A DNA stretch of 62,675 nt, from the NCBI RefSeq assembly GCF_000332355.1, contig NZ_KB235958.1, positions 2,552,290 through 2,614,964 of the forward strand. The letters are read 5' to 3'. The position numbers and the translations under genes were made by a program. Under the pieces are notes generated by a model. That model was not told the origin of the DNA. It searched no databases and was given only the letters and a program-made list of their open reading frames with translations. The stretch's first letter is position 1; every line of letters starts with the position of its first letter. This document shows, piece by piece, positions 16,547-26,208 of the stretch. Source of the DNA: Baaleninema simplex PCC 7105 (lineage in GTDB: Bacteria; Cyanobacteriota; Cyanobacteriia; Cyanobacteriales; Geitlerinemataceae).

Positions 16547-19500
16547 CTACCAAGGACTCCCCACTAAAATAAACGCCGACCAATAATAAGGATGAGCGAA
16601 AGACTTATCCGAAACCCGTTGCACGATCGCCTCCGGTAGCGACACCGTTCCCCCCAACGTCACCAACTCCCCATTTTCGACTCGCACCTCTTCCCGCAAC
16701 ATCGCCAACTGAGTTTGACGCAATGCCTCAGCCTTAATCGGCGTCGTTTTCAACTGCGCGTAAAACTCCGTCATCAACCCCAACGTACCGTCGTCGCTAA
16801 CGTACCAAAAACTCCCCAACGCCGTCTTCACCCCAGCCGCCACCGCCAACCCCGCAAACCCCAACTCTGCCTCCTCACTCCCAACCGCCGTTCGACAAGC
16901 ACTCAACACCAACAATTCCACCGGAGGACGACTCCAATTCAACTGACGCAGGCGATCGAGCCGTAACTTCGTGTCCCACAACTGAATATAAGAATTCTCC
17001 GCCTCACCTTCGACAAACTCCCCGTGGGTCGCCAAATGAACGATACCGTAAGGCGTCTGTTCCCGCTGCGATCGCAAATTCTCCAACGTAAACGCCTCGT
17101 TGAGAAACGCCGCACCCGGCCACAACCGTTCTGCAATGGTCGTCACCTCCACGGGAACCGCCGGAAGCGGACTCAACGCCGTTTCCGGGTCGAACTGTGC
17201 CGAACCCATCGCCAACACTTGCGTGTCGCGGATATCGGCGTACTCCGTATTCGTCAAACTCAAACTCGGCATCAACCCAACGCTGTAGGATTCAATGAGA
17301 AACCCATCCCCATCGAACAACGCCGCCACCGGAAGCGTCCGCAACCCTTCCGGCATCACGAAGGTCAAATTCTCGATGTCGCGATCGCTCAAAACCGCTT
17401 CCAACGGACGAATCAACCACTCGTAAAGCTGCTTAGCTTGAGTGAGATAGCGATCGCCCCGCCGCAGGCGAGGGTTCGTCAGGTTGCCCCGAAACGCCAA
17501 CGACACCGCCTCCACCCGTTCCCGCGTCGCCTCCGGCAGCACCACCCGAACCGGCGGTTCCGACGCCGTGACCACCAGGATTTCCAACACTTCCCGAACC
17601 GCCAAGCGATCGAGATTCAACAGCCCTTGCTTTTGCGGCGTCGCCTCCAACCGTCCCGGCACGAACTGCGCGTATACCAACGCCGGTTTCACCCCCGTCT
17701 GCCGTTCGATACGCGCCAAAATCTCGCGAGTTTTCGCCAAACTGACCTCGGGACGGGGTTCGAGTCCCAAATACTCCGTATAGTCTCGGGTATAGCGAAT
17801 TTCCGGATCGAAGATCTCTGACATCGCCACCCATAAAATCTCCCGCAACGGTTTATCGGGAATCCGCTGCAACCGTTCGATGTCGTCTTCGGCATCCGTC
17901 GTGTTCGCCGGGTCTCTCCTCGTGGGAGTATCCGGTCTAGACGGCGTCACGATAGTAATATCCCCTTGTCTCACCGTTCCCGGTGGAGCGACAAAGGTAG
18001 GATCGATGGCGTTGGCGTCCGCCGTCAAACTGCCTTGCGTTCCGTTCGTCGTGGAGTCTCCCACGATAAACGGGGCGGTGTCGTCCGTCAGTTCCACCCG
18101 AATCGACCCCCCTGCAATGGAACTCGTATCGCCACCCACAATTCCCGTAGAGACGAAATCCGAAACCCGTAGCTGACGGTGTTTCAGGTCGATCGCTCCC
18201 CCCGAAACCGCTCCCCTGGCGTCGATGGAGTCGATCTCCGCGTCCTCGAGAGACGACAGTACGATCGCCCCTCCGTTCCCCACCAACCCTTCCGCATCTA
18301 CATTTCCCAAACTCAAACGCGTTCGGGCTGAAATTTCGATATTGCCCCCCTCGAGTCCCGTCGCGATGAGGTCGTCCGCCGTTACCGCGTTATCCGAGAA
18401 GATCGTAATATCGCCACCGCCAGAAAACAGCGTTCCTGCCGTCACCGCCTCCTGAGAAGCGATCGCAATATCGCCGCCAGCCTCCAACCCCGCCGTATTG
18501 ACGTTTCCCAAACTTATCGAACCGGGGGCTTCTAAAACGACGACACCTCCCTCAACTTGGTTTGTCGCCGTATCGATATCTCCTACCGCGATCGTTCCCG
18601 GCGTCGTCGGCGAATCTGACAGCGTAAATCCCGGCGAGGCTCCCGTGGGATCCGACACTGCCACCCCCGCCCGTAAAATTAAACTTGGCAGCGTCGTTAA
18701 AACGTCCAAATCTGGGTCGTTGGGAAAACCGCCACTCAACGAAGTATCCGGCGACGTAATCGTAATATTTCCCCCCGAAATACTGCCCCCCGCCTCAATT
18801 TTCAGCGCCGCCCCCGTATAATCGCCGAAAGAGACATCGCCAACCGCTAAAATAATCGGATCGAAGAGACTTTGTAGCCTCCCATTTCCCAGAACTCTAA
18901 AATCGCCGCCACTGCGAAAATGGGAATCCGTCGAAACGATCCCGTTTCCCAACAGAACCAAATCGCCACCGCTGACGACGGGAGGGGTTTCGAGATGGTT
19001 CAACGCCAAAATATCAAGAGTGCGATCGCCCCAAAGTTGCAGCGTTTCCCCCGCTTCGAGGATTAACGGCGTAGAAGGGCGATCGCGCAACCGAACCGTT
19101 TCCCCCACCACAGACAAATCCCCAGAAACCCGTATCGTACTCGCTTCGACCTCAACCGTCCCCCCCGCCACCCGTACCGACTCCGCCGTCACCCGCACCT
19201 CTCGTAGCGTCGCCGTTTCTCCCCCCGTCAGCAACGCCGGAAGTTGCAGTGGCGTCACCGAAGACACCGACGCGGGAATTTCCAAACTCAACAGAAACCC
19301 CGGTTGACTCAAGCGCAAACGATTGCCCTCCGACACCGCCGTCACCACGAGAGTTCCCGCCGAGAGACGGTTCGTCGCCGTCACCGTTCCCCCGAGTAAT
19401 CCCAAGGTTTGCCCCGAAGACACGGATAAATCCGCCTCGCTGACGATGGTTCCAGAACCGTCGAAACGGAACCCGTTCGGCGTTCCCACCAACGCCGTAT

Positions 19501-20035
19501 AATCCGGCGTTCCCACCGCCTCGAACCAACCGCCATCAAAGCCAATTCCCGAGGCGGTAGTGGCGAAGAAGGACGCCGGAAGGTTTAACTGTGCCTGGGG
19601 TCCGAAGAGGAAGCCGGAGGGATTGAGGAGAAACAGATTTGCCGAACTGCCAGTGAGTTGAAGAATCCCGTTAATTTGAGAAGTACGGGCGCCGACAATG
19701 CGTCCGAAGACGTTTTGAATCTCGGGGGAGGTGAGGAAATTTGCCGTTTCCCCCGCATCGAGGTCGAGTTGTTGGAAACTGTGAAAGAGGTTGTCTCCGT
19801 CACCCGAAAGACTGCCTCCATCGATGTCGTAGCGATTTCCCACAGGCGTCACCTGGGTTCCCGTTCCGTCATCCGCCGGAACCACCGATTGAGACAAACT
19901 GACTTGAGGAAATGTCCAATGTCCCAACAGAGCCAGCAGCACCGAGGAAACGCCGAGACGAGAAAACCCGAGACGCGCCAAACTTGCTCGAAATCGAGTT
20001 AAATCAGTCCAATATCGCGCCTTTTCGCTCCTCAT
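16547..20035 (-). CDS. TPS haemagglutinin-like protein fused to a CHAT peptidase domain
   Basis: A 1162-residue protein. Residues 1-50 or so look like an extended signal peptide. Residues about 55-190 are a two-partner-secretion/haemagglutination domain (NLFHSFQQLDL, ANLFLLNPSGFLFG). A beta-helix-like middle rich in Gly/Asn/Asp repeats follows to about residue 740. The C-terminal third is a CHAT domain, a caspase-like cysteine peptidase fold: KQLYEWLIRPLE, GLRTLPVAALFDG, the catalytic His1004 in HLATHGEF and Cys1047 in LVLSACRTA. TPS passengers are normally exported through a TpsB porin; none lies in the window. The fusion suggests a peptidase displayed outside the cell or in the periplasm, but no substrate can be named. 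CHAT resembles that of the TPR-CHAT protein at 31143-33743. ATG 20035 is the first usable start. Confidence 0.88.
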   Translation of the reverse strand: MRSEKARYWTDLTRFRASLARLGFSRLGVSSVLLALLGHWTFPQVSLSQSVVPADDGTGTQVTPVGNRYDIDGGSLSGDGDNLFHSFQQLDLDAGETANFLTSPEIQNVFGRIVGARTSQINGILQLTGSSANLFLLNPSGFLFGPQAQLNLPASFFATTASGIGFDGGWFEAVGTPDYTALVGTPNGFRFDGSGTIVSEADLSVSSGQTLGLLGGTVTATNRLSAGTLVVTAVSEGNRLRLSQPGFLLSLEIPASVSSVTPLQLPALLTGGETATLREVRVTAESVRVAGGTVEVEASTIRVSGDLSVVGETVRLRDRPSTPLILEAGETLQLWGDRTLDILALNHLETPPVVSGGDLVLLGNGIVSTDSHFRSGGDFRVLGNGRLQSLFDPIILAVGDVSFGDYTGAALKIEAGGSISGGNITITSPDTSLSGGFPNDPDLDVLTTLPSLILRAGVAVSDPTGASPGFTLSDSPTTPGTIAVGDIDTATNQVEGGVVVLEAPGSISLGNVNTAGLEAGGDIAIASQEAVTAGTLFSGGGDITIFSDNAVTADDLIATGLEGGNIEISARTRLSLGNVDAEGLVGNGGAIVLSSLEDAEIDSIDARGAVSGGAIDLKHRQLRVSDFVSTGIVGGDTSSIAGGSIRVELTDDTAPFIVGDSTTNGTQGSLTADANAIDPTFVAPPGTVRQGDITIVTPSRPDTPTRRDPANTTDAEDDIERLQRIPDKPLREILWVAMSEIFDPEIRYTRDYTEYLGLEPRPEVSLAKTREILARIERQTGVKPALVYAQFVPGRLEATPQKQGLLNLDRLAVREVLEILVVTASEPPVRVVLPEATRERVEAVSLAFRGNLTNPRLRRGDRYLTQAKQLYEWLIRPLEAVLSDRDIENLTFVMPEGLRTLPVAALFDGDGFLIESYSVGLMPSLSLTNTEYADIRDTQVLAMGSAQFDPETALSPLPAVPVEVTTIAERLWPGAAFLNEAFTLENLRSQREQTPYGIVHLATHGEFVEGEAENSYIQLWDTKLRLDRLRQLNWSRPPVELLVLSACRTAVGSEEAELGFAGLAVAAGVKTALGSFWYVSDDGTLGLMTEFYAQLKTTPIKAEALRQTQLAMLREEVRVENGELVTLGGTVSLPEAIVQRVSDKSFAHPYYWSAFILVGSPW

Positions 20036-20066
20036 CTCATCATCACCTCATCTCTACCCCTAACAA

Positions 20067-20132
20067 GGTGCGTGACGCAGAAAGTCTCACGTTACCGTCA
20101 ACATCCGACATTTTCTGGCCGCGTCACACACC
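20067..20132. repeat. Palindromic intergenic repeat (GGTGCGTGACGC type)
   Basis: GGTGCGTGACGC (20067-20078) and GCGTCACACACC (20121-20132) are inverted with one mismatch around about 42 bases. It resembles small dispersed cyanobacterial elements with GTGCGT termini. It lies between the TPS-CHAT gene and the phosphohexomutase gene. Confidence 0.6.
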
Positions 20133-20162
20133 CTACCGACTATCCCCCTCTCCCCTGCTCCC

Positions 20163-21650
20163 TTACTCCTCTTTCGCCCAGGATTTCGCCCATTCCAGGG
20201 TCGATCGCACCTGTTGTAAATCGGCTGCTTCGCAGTACAGTCGCAACACCGGTTCCGTGCCGCTAAAGCGAACTAGCAACCAGCTCCCGTCTTCGAGACG
20301 AAACTTGTAGCCGTCAGTGGTTTGACAGTTGGTGACGGCTTTTCCGGCGATTTCCGTCAGAGGCTGAGATTCGAGGCGATCGACCAACTTCGATCGGACG
20401 TCCATACTCGCCAGAGGTAAATCGATGCGATCGTACTCCGAGAGAAAGCCCGTTTTTTCCTGCAATTCCCGATAGAGAGTGCTGAGGTCTTTTCCCGACT
20501 GCACCACCGCCTCGAGGACGTACAGTGCCGACAGGAGGGCGTCTCGTTCGGGAATATGCGTATTGTAGCCGATGCCACCGGACTCCTCGCCACCGAGCAG
20601 TACGTCCGCACTCAGCATCCGGTCGGCGATGTATTTAAAGCCGATGGGGGTTTCGTAAACCGGCAGATCGTAGAGGGCTGCCACCCGAGGAATCAAATCC
20701 GAGCCGCTGACGGTCTTGACAATTTCCCCAGAAAGTGCTTTGCGTTTTGCCAAATGTTCGATGAGGATGGGAATCAGAGTTTGAGAACTGAGGAAATTCC
20801 CGTCGCCGTCCACCGCTGCGATGCGATCGCCATCTCCATCGAATACCAGTCCCACCGAAAGCCCTTGCGCTTCCCGACGGTGCGTTTTAATCTGCTCGAA
20901 CAGCCCAGTCAGATTGCGCGGCAGCGGTTCCGGAGAACTGCCGCCGAAGAGGGGATCGCGATCGCCGTTGAGTTCCCGCACCGGCGCCTCGAGGAGTTTC
21001 GGCAGTCCGCCCGAGGCAGCCCCGTGCATCACATCGGCAAACACCGTCAGCCGTCCCGACTCGAGAACCTCGCGAATCCCGTCGATATCGACTTTCGTTC
21101 GTAAGTTCGCGCAGAACTCCGTCCACGGATCGAAAGAGTCCAACCGACCCGGAGACGCCGCTACCAGGGAGTCCTCCGACTCTAACATCGCCTCGATTTG
21201 CTGCGTGACCTCCGGCGAGACCGATCCCCCGAAAGCCCCCTTAACCTTCACGCCCAAATATTGCGGCGGGTTGTGACTGGCAGTCATCACGATCGCCCCG
21301 AGGGCCCCGTAGCGGTGAGCCGCCCAACTGAAAGCGGGAGTCGACGCGTAAGTTTGAGCCAGAAGAACATCGTAGCCAGCCGCCACCAGAGATTCGGCGG
21401 CCACCTGAGCGAAATCTTCAGCCATAAAGCGGCGATCGTAACCGACGACGACCGACTTCTTCAAGCGAGCCTCATCACCGTAGGTTTGCTCTAAAACCCG
21501 AGCCGCGATCGGGGCGACCCGAGCCACCCGCTCGAACGTAAAATCGGCGGCGATCGTACCGCGCCAGCCGTCGGTACCAAAGCGAATCGGACGAACCGAG
21601 AAAGAAACAGAACTGGGGTGAGCCACGATCGTACTGAACCTCTCAAACAC
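20163..21650 (-). CDS. Phosphoglucomutase/phosphomannomutase family enzyme
   Basis: A 495-residue alpha-D-phosphohexomutase. Visible signatures are RFGTDGWRG at the N-terminus, the active-site serine loop MTASHNPPQ (Ser125), the metal-binding loop DGDGDR, the sugar-binding loop GGEESGG and a C-terminal phosphate-binding RFSGTEPVLR. These enzymes interconvert sugar 1- and 6-phosphates in glycogen, nucleotide-sugar and polysaccharide synthesis. Glucose, mannose or glucosamine specificity cannot be decided here. All four domains and all key residues are present, so it should be active. The start is GTG 21650; a second GTG at 21626 also precedes the conserved part. Confidence 0.9.
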   Translation of the reverse strand: MFERFSTIVAHPSSVSFSVRPIRFGTDGWRGTIAADFTFERVARVAPIAARVLEQTYGDEARLKKSVVVGYDRRFMAEDFAQVAAESLVAAGYDVLLAQTYASTPAFSWAAHRYGALGAIVMTASHNPPQYLGVKVKGAFGGSVSPEVTQQIEAMLESEDSLVAASPGRLDSFDPWTEFCANLRTKVDIDGIREVLESGRLTVFADVMHGAASGGLPKLLEAPVRELNGDRDPLFGGSSPEPLPRNLTGLFEQIKTHRREAQGLSVGLVFDGDGDRIAAVDGDGNFLSSQTLIPILIEHLAKRKALSGEIVKTVSGSDLIPRVAALYDLPVYETPIGFKYIADRMLSADVLLGGEESGGIGYNTHIPERDALLSALYVLEAVVQSGKDLSTLYRELQEKTGFLSEYDRIDLPLASMDVRSKLVDRLESQPLTEIAGKAVTNCQTTDGYKFRLEDGSWLLVRFSGTEPVLRLYCEAADLQQVRSTLEWAKSWAKEE

Positions 21651-21914
21651 AACGGGTCGGGGACGAATCGTCGTTGCTGCCGAACGCTCGCGCCAGCAGA
21701 ACGGAGTTCTTTAGCAAAGTTCGGCAACCCAGAAGTAATTTAACACGTCATGCTAACGTGATAGTGCCTCGCCCGCGACCCGGCACGCCTACCGTTACGG
21801 GCATGGAGAAACGAAGTCCGCCGCGACCGGTGCGATCGTCGGCTCGTCCCTACCCCCGTACGTCACGGGCGGTTTGTCTCGCTGTGTTTTTCTCGATGTG
21901 AGGGAGTGTTTCCT

Positions 21915-24539
21915 ATGGCTGAAATGGGTCTCAACGTTACCCTAGACGACAACGACAACGAATTTGTCGCCACCCCCGCCAACGATACCGTCTTCGGCGC
22001 CGGCGGTAACGATAGCCTCTTCGGTTTCCTCGGCGACGACCTCCTCTCGGGTGACGACGGGGACGATATCGTATTTGGTAGCGGTGACGACGACGCCATC
22101 TCCGGTGGGAACGGCAACGATGCCCTCTACGGTGAAACCGGCGACGACGCCCTCACCGGCAACGACGGGGACGATACCCTCTTCGGCGGGGCAGAAAACG
22201 ACTTCCTAAGCGGCAATGCAGGAAACGATGTCCTCTACGGCGAAACCGGCAACGACTTTCTGTTTGGCGGTCTCGACAACGACTGGCTCTTCGGTGGTCT
22301 CGGCGACGACATCTTACGGGGCGAAGCGGGAGACGACACTCTCGATAGCGAAGGGGGCAACACCGTCCTCGCCGGAGGCGGCGGTAACGACATCCTCCTG
22401 GGCAGAACCGGTCGCGATACCCTTTTCGGCGGCATTGGAGACGACAGCCTCAACGGTGGCGGAGCCGACGACCTCATCTACGCCGAAGACGGAAACGACC
22501 TCATCGGCGGCAGCCAAGGCAACGATATCGTCTTTGCCGGTCTCGGGAACGATAGCGTCTTTGCCGGAAAAGGCGACGATCGCGTCAACGGCAGCGAAGG
22601 CAACGACTTCATCTTCGGCGATATCGGTGCCGACGTCCTGACGGGCAACAACGGCAGCGACACCATCTCAGGAAACGCGGGAGCCGATGCCGTCTTCGGC
22701 GGGGCAGAAAACGACGTTCTCGTCGGCGGACAAGAAGACGACACCCTGTCTGGAGACAACGGAAACGACACCGTCGCCGGAGACGCAGGCAACGACCTCG
22801 TCGTCGGGGGCGAAGACAACGACAGCCTCTCGGGAGGAGAAGGAGAAGATATCGTCGCGGGAAACACGGGCGACGACACCCTCTTTGGCGGCGACGGCGA
22901 CGACGTTCTCGCAGGCGGCAAAGGCAACGATCGCATCCTCGGCGAAGGCGGCAACGACACCGTCAGCGGCGGGGCCGGTGCCGACGTGTTCGCCCTCATC
23001 GACGAAGAAGGCAGTGCCGACACCGTTCTCGACTTCAACACGGCCGAAGGCGACAAACTCCTCCTCGGTGGCGGCTTGATGTTCGATGACATCGACATCG
23101 AACAAGGCAACGGCTTGAACGTCAACGACACCATTATCAAACGCAACAACTCCGACGTCGTCATCGCCGTTCTCACAGGCGTTCCCGCCAGCAACATCAC
23201 CGAAGACACCTTTTCCCCCAACATCGACCTCCCCACCGACGGCGATACCGGCGGCGACACTGGCGACGACACTGACGACGACGCCAACATCAGCACGACT
23301 CCTCAACTGCGCGGTGCCGAACTCCTCGTGGCCGACGTCGCCGGACAAATCGGGCAAGTGGCCGCCAGCGACGCTACCAGCTTCACCGTTACTGCGGTCG
23401 AAACCGATGACGGCGACACCGTCGAAGACGCAATCGAGATCGACAACTCCGGTAACATCACCCTCACCGACACCGGAGAGAGTACCCTTAACGATGCCGA
23501 TGTCGAATTTATCGACGTCAGCATCGAAACCGACGCGAACAACTCCGGTACGATTCGCATCTACAGCAACATCGCCGACGCCCTCGAAGACGACGAAATC
23601 GGCAACGGCGACGACGTCAGCGTGGGGAACGCCCAAGATACGATCCGCATCGCCGTCGGCACGTACGAAGATAGTTTCGAGATTACCCAAGCCGTAACCC
23701 TCATCGGTGCCAACGCCGGACTCTCCGGCAGCGACGAAAACCGAGAGGACGAAGCCAGCATCACGGCCACGGTGGAAATTTCCAGTGCTGACGTTACTCT
23801 CGACGGACTCGAATTCACCGCCGACCTCGATGCCGACAACACCGGAGACAACCTCGTTATCACCAACAACGTCTTTACCGGGGCGAGTCTCAGCGTCCAA
23901 CCCAGCCAAACCCGCACGGGCATCGAAATTTCCGACAACCAGTTTTCAAATACCGACAGCACGGCGATCGACTTACAAAACCTCGAAAACGCCACGGTCA
24001 GCGGCAACGACATCGACGTCAACGACGCCTCTACCGACAGCGACGGCATCGCCGCCGAGGATATCACCGGAACGAGTATTTCCAACAACACCATCGCCGT
24101 ACCTGCCGATGGTGGTTCGGGAATTCAAGTGACCGGGTCTACCGATGCCGATACCCCTGCCAGCGACATTACCGTTTCGGGAAATACCGTCGAGGGCGCC
24201 AACGGTGCCGGAACGGCCGACACCGACGGCGGCATTACCCTACGAGACGGCAACTTCAGCAACCTCCGCCTGACCGACAACACCGTTGGTGGGTTTAGTG
24301 CGGCCGATACGACGGGTTCGCTCCTGTTCGTGCGCGGTACGGAAATTCCCGACGCCGACGAACTGACGATCGCGGATAATATTTTTGCGGCCGACTCTCC
24401 CGGCTTTTCGGTTTTCAGCAATACGGCGGCCGGAGAAGCCACCAGCATTATTCTGGGGGATAACTTCTCCGAAAGTGGGGTCGCATTAGGGCAAGACGAC
24501 GTGGCATCTGCCGGAAATACTGATTTCGTACTCTCTTAA
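21915..24539 (+). CDS. RTX calcium-binding repeat protein with beta-helix C-terminus
   Basis: About 874 residues. From residue 15 to about 370 the protein is built of RTX nonapeptides (GGxGxDxLx, for example GGNGNDALYGETGDDALTG), which fold into a calcium-loaded beta roll once outside the cell. A linker with GDTGGDTGDD leads to a second half of beta-strand/turn repeats (ISNNTI, VSGNTVEG, LTDNTVGGF) typical of right-handed beta-helix proteins. There is no N-terminal signal peptide, consistent with type I secretion, but no secretion genes are nearby. I choose ATG 21915 because AGGGAG (21901-21906) sits eight bases upstream; a GTG at 21906 is the alternative. The protein is very acidic. It is probably a secreted or surface-layer-like protein; the exact role is unknown. 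Confidence 0.88.
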   Translation: MAEMGLNVTLDDNDNEFVATPANDTVFGAGGNDSLFGFLGDDLLSGDDGDDIVFGSGDDDAISGGNGNDALYGETGDDALTGNDGDDTLFGGAENDFLSGNAGNDVLYGETGNDFLFGGLDNDWLFGGLGDDILRGEAGDDTLDSEGGNTVLAGGGGNDILLGRTGRDTLFGGIGDDSLNGGGADDLIYAEDGNDLIGGSQGNDIVFAGLGNDSVFAGKGDDRVNGSEGNDFIFGDIGADVLTGNNGSDTISGNAGADAVFGGAENDVLVGGQEDDTLSGDNGNDTVAGDAGNDLVVGGEDNDSLSGGEGEDIVAGNTGDDTLFGGDGDDVLAGGKGNDRILGEGGNDTVSGGAGADVFALIDEEGSADTVLDFNTAEGDKLLLGGGLMFDDIDIEQGNGLNVNDTIIKRNNSDVVIAVLTGVPASNITEDTFSPNIDLPTDGDTGGDTGDDTDDDANISTTPQLRGAELLVADVAGQIGQVAASDATSFTVTAVETDDGDTVEDAIEIDNSGNITLTDTGESTLNDADVEFIDVSIETDANNSGTIRIYSNIADALEDDEIGNGDDVSVGNAQDTIRIAVGTYEDSFEITQAVTLIGANAGLSGSDENREDEASITATVEISSADVTLDGLEFTADLDADNTGDNLVITNNVFTGASLSVQPSQTRTGIEISDNQFSNTDSTAIDLQNLENATVSGNDIDVNDASTDSDGIAAEDITGTSISNNTIAVPADGGSGIQVTGSTDADTPASDITVSGNTVEGANGAGTADTDGGITLRDGNFSNLRLTDNTVGGFSAADTTGSLLFVRGTEIPDADELTIADNIFAADSPGFSVFSNTAAGEATSIILGDNFSESGVALGQDDVASAGNTDFVLS

Positions 24540-24671
24540 TTTTGAATGAAACCTTTGAATGGGTGTCCGGTCGATCGAGTCTCTCGGTGTACAGTAGAAG
24601 TTGTCTTTCCGGACTCAAACACGCACGTCGGGATGGAGTCGATCCCGGCGTCTTTGCCTCGAACCTGCATC

Positions 24672-25076
24672 ATGGACGTGCAATTTAGCGAACAGTACCC
24701 GCTACGAATTCTCTTAGCAGAAGACAATCGGGTCAATCAAAAGGTGTTGCTCCGGCTGCTCAAACGGTTGGGGTACGAGGCAGACGTGGCGAACAACGGT
24801 CGGGAAGCAGTGGAATGGGTACGTCGCAAACCGTACGACTTGGTTTTAATGGACATCCAAATGCCGGAAATGGACGGTCTCGAAGCCACGCGGAAGATTT
24901 TCGAGGAGTGGCCCCCTGAAGAACGCCCCCAAGTCATCGCCGTAACCGCCAACGTCATGCAGGAAAACGAGGTTGCTTGTCGATCGCTCGGAATGACCGA
25001 TTTTGTGACGAAACCCGTCAGCCTCGAAACGATCGTTTTAGCACTCCGTCGCTGCAAACCGATTACGGGACGGTGA
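24672..25076 (+). CDS. Single-domain response regulator (CheY-like)
   Basis: From ATG 24672 the 134-residue product is one receiver domain: LRILLAEDNRVNQKV with the acidic pair, phospho-acceptor Asp61 in LVLMDIQMPEMDG, then AVTANVM and the conserved Lys in FVTKPVS. There is no output domain, so it should signal by protein contact. The LAEDN..N and TAxxM..D motifs resemble receivers of hybrid histidine kinases, so it may act in a phosphorelay. The frame is open from 24546, but the extra 42 residues do not look conserved; ATG 24633 is a second option. It follows the RTX gene by about 130 bases. Confidence 0.8.
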   Translation: MDVQFSEQYPLRILLAEDNRVNQKVLLRLLKRLGYEADVANNGREAVEWVRRKPYDLVLMDIQMPEMDGLEATRKIFEEWPPEERPQVIAVTANVMQENEVACRSLGMTDFVTKPVSLETIVLALRRCKPITGR

Positions 25077-25096
25077 TGGGGAGAGGGGGAGAGAGC

Positions 25097-25462
25097 TGAC
25101 AAGGCTATGACTTTTACTTAGGAGATATCGAAAGCCAAAGAAGCCCCAGGATAGGGAGAAGTACGGCGGCGTCCCCTGTACCACTGTTGAAGTCTTTGAC
25201 GAGCGTTGGTGAATTTTTCCCCGTTGACTTGGGCAATACACTCTGACACTTGAGTCAGACTTGAAGAGCGACTCATCATCATGCCAAAGCTCCAGGTGGC
25301 TAGCCCTGATACTTGTGGCAAGGAAAGATTCGGAAAATGACGACTGACTTCTTGCGACCACTGTTTGAGGTAAGCTGAGTTGTATTTCATGGCTTCTCCT
25401 AAACGAGTCTACGGCTTTCTCTTTGTCGGCTCTTTCTCTCTCTTGCACTCATAGCCTTGTCA
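25097..25462 (-). mobile_element. Non-autonomous IS derivative (366 bp) with 14-bp inverted ends
   Basis: Perfect terminal inverted repeats TGACAAGGCTATGA (25097-25110) and TCATAGCCTTGTCA (25449-25462) bound a short element. It keeps only the first 75 or so codons of a DDE transposase. The same end sequence lies at 60136-60149, next to a longer but broken copy. The element is flanked on both sides by purine/pyrimidine microsatellites. It looks like an internally deleted IS4-like element that could be moved only in trans. Confidence 0.8.
25118..25390 (-). pseudogene. Truncated IS4-like transposase N-terminus
   Basis: The first 75 or so residues (MKYNSAYLKQWSQEVSRHF onward) are almost identical to the transposase remnant at 59143-60075. 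They then pass into an unrelated Arg-rich end and a stop. The catalytic DDE core is absent, so the product cannot transpose. It lies wholly inside the 366-bp element. Confidence 0.8.
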
Positions 25463-25566
25463 TCTCCCCTTCTCCCCTGCTCCCCCTCTCCCCTGCTTCC
25501 CCTCTCCCCTTCTCCCCTGCTCCCCCTCTCCCCTGCTCCCCCTCTCCCCCTCTCCCCTGCTTCCCT
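25463..25566. repeat. Pyrimidine microsatellite (CTCCCCTG type)
   Basis: Imperfect units of CTCCCCTGCT and CCCCTCT fill the space between the IS derivative and the hydrolase gene. The adjoining GGGAGCTTCTTCAGGGAAG (minus strand, about 25561-25579) recurs near 55461. Confidence 0.75.
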
Positions 25567-25587
25567 GAAGAAGCTCCCTTCTCCAAA

Positions 25588-26208
25588 ATGCGTTACCTTT
25601 ACCTTCACGGCTTGGCCTCGAGTCCGAATTCGACTAAAGCTCGTCAGTTGGGCGATCGCGCCCTCGCCTGTGGTTTAGATTGGGAAGTTCCCGACCTCAA
25701 CGGCGGCGATTTTTCCACCCTGACTCTGACGCGACAAATTCAGCAGGTTCGCTCTCTCGTCGGCGAAATTCCAACGGTTCTCGTGGGATCGAGTTTGGGC
25801 GGGCTGACGGCGGCGTGGGTAGCGCAACAAACCCTCGCAGTCGAACGTTTGATTCTGTTAGCCCCCGCGTTCGGATTTCCCGATCCCTGGTTGAAGCCAG
25901 ACGATCGCGCCGTTTGGCAAAATACCGGATATCTCGAAATATATCACTACGGGGAAGGGTGCGAGTTACCGCTACACTACCAGTTTGTCGAAGACTTGCG
26001 CCGTTGCGACTCTCGAGAATTGATGCGCCCGGTGGACACGACGATTTTTCACGGCGTTCGCGACGACACGATCCCCATTTCCGCCAGCCGAGAGTACGTT
26101 AAAACGCGACCGTATGCGAGACTGGTGGAACTCGACAGCGACCATCGTTTGACCGATGCGATCGCGCGAATTTGGGAGGCGATCGAACCATGTGGGAAGA
26201 CCTCGTAA
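25588..26208 (+). CDS. YqiA-like alpha/beta hydrolase (esterase)
   Basis: A 206-residue alpha/beta hydrolase of the UPF0227/YqiA type. It opens with YLYLHGLASSPNSTKA, has the nucleophile elbow GSSLGG, an acid in GVRDDTIP and a catalytic-type His in ELDSDHRL. Members are small esterases acting on unknown, probably acyl-CoA or short-chain ester, substrates. The frame is open from 25423, but the extra 55 codons only translate the pyrimidine microsatellite, so ATG 25588 is the real start. Its stop overlaps the start of the DUF5691 gene by 19 bases, implying translational coupling. Confidence 0.88.
   Translation: MRYLYLHGLASSPNSTKARQLGDRALACGLDWEVPDLNGGDFSTLTLTRQIQQVRSLVGEIPTVLVGSSLGGLTAAWVAQQTLAVERLILLAPAFGFPDPWLKPDDRAVWQNTGYLEIYHYGEGCELPLHYQFVEDLRRCDSRELMRPVDTTIFHGVRDDTIPISASREYVKTRPYARLVELDSDHRLTDAIARIWEAIEPCGKTS

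Noticed and set aside
16157-16583. Glu/Arg/Gly-rich open frames on the minus strand
   Set aside because: They only translate the pyrimidine microsatellite at 16373-16505 and show no normal protein composition.
22478-23909. Long antisense frames (up to 413 codons) opposite the RTX gene
   Set aside because: They result from the strongly biased GGxGxD repeat codons; the + strand frame has a ribosome site and a recognised fold.
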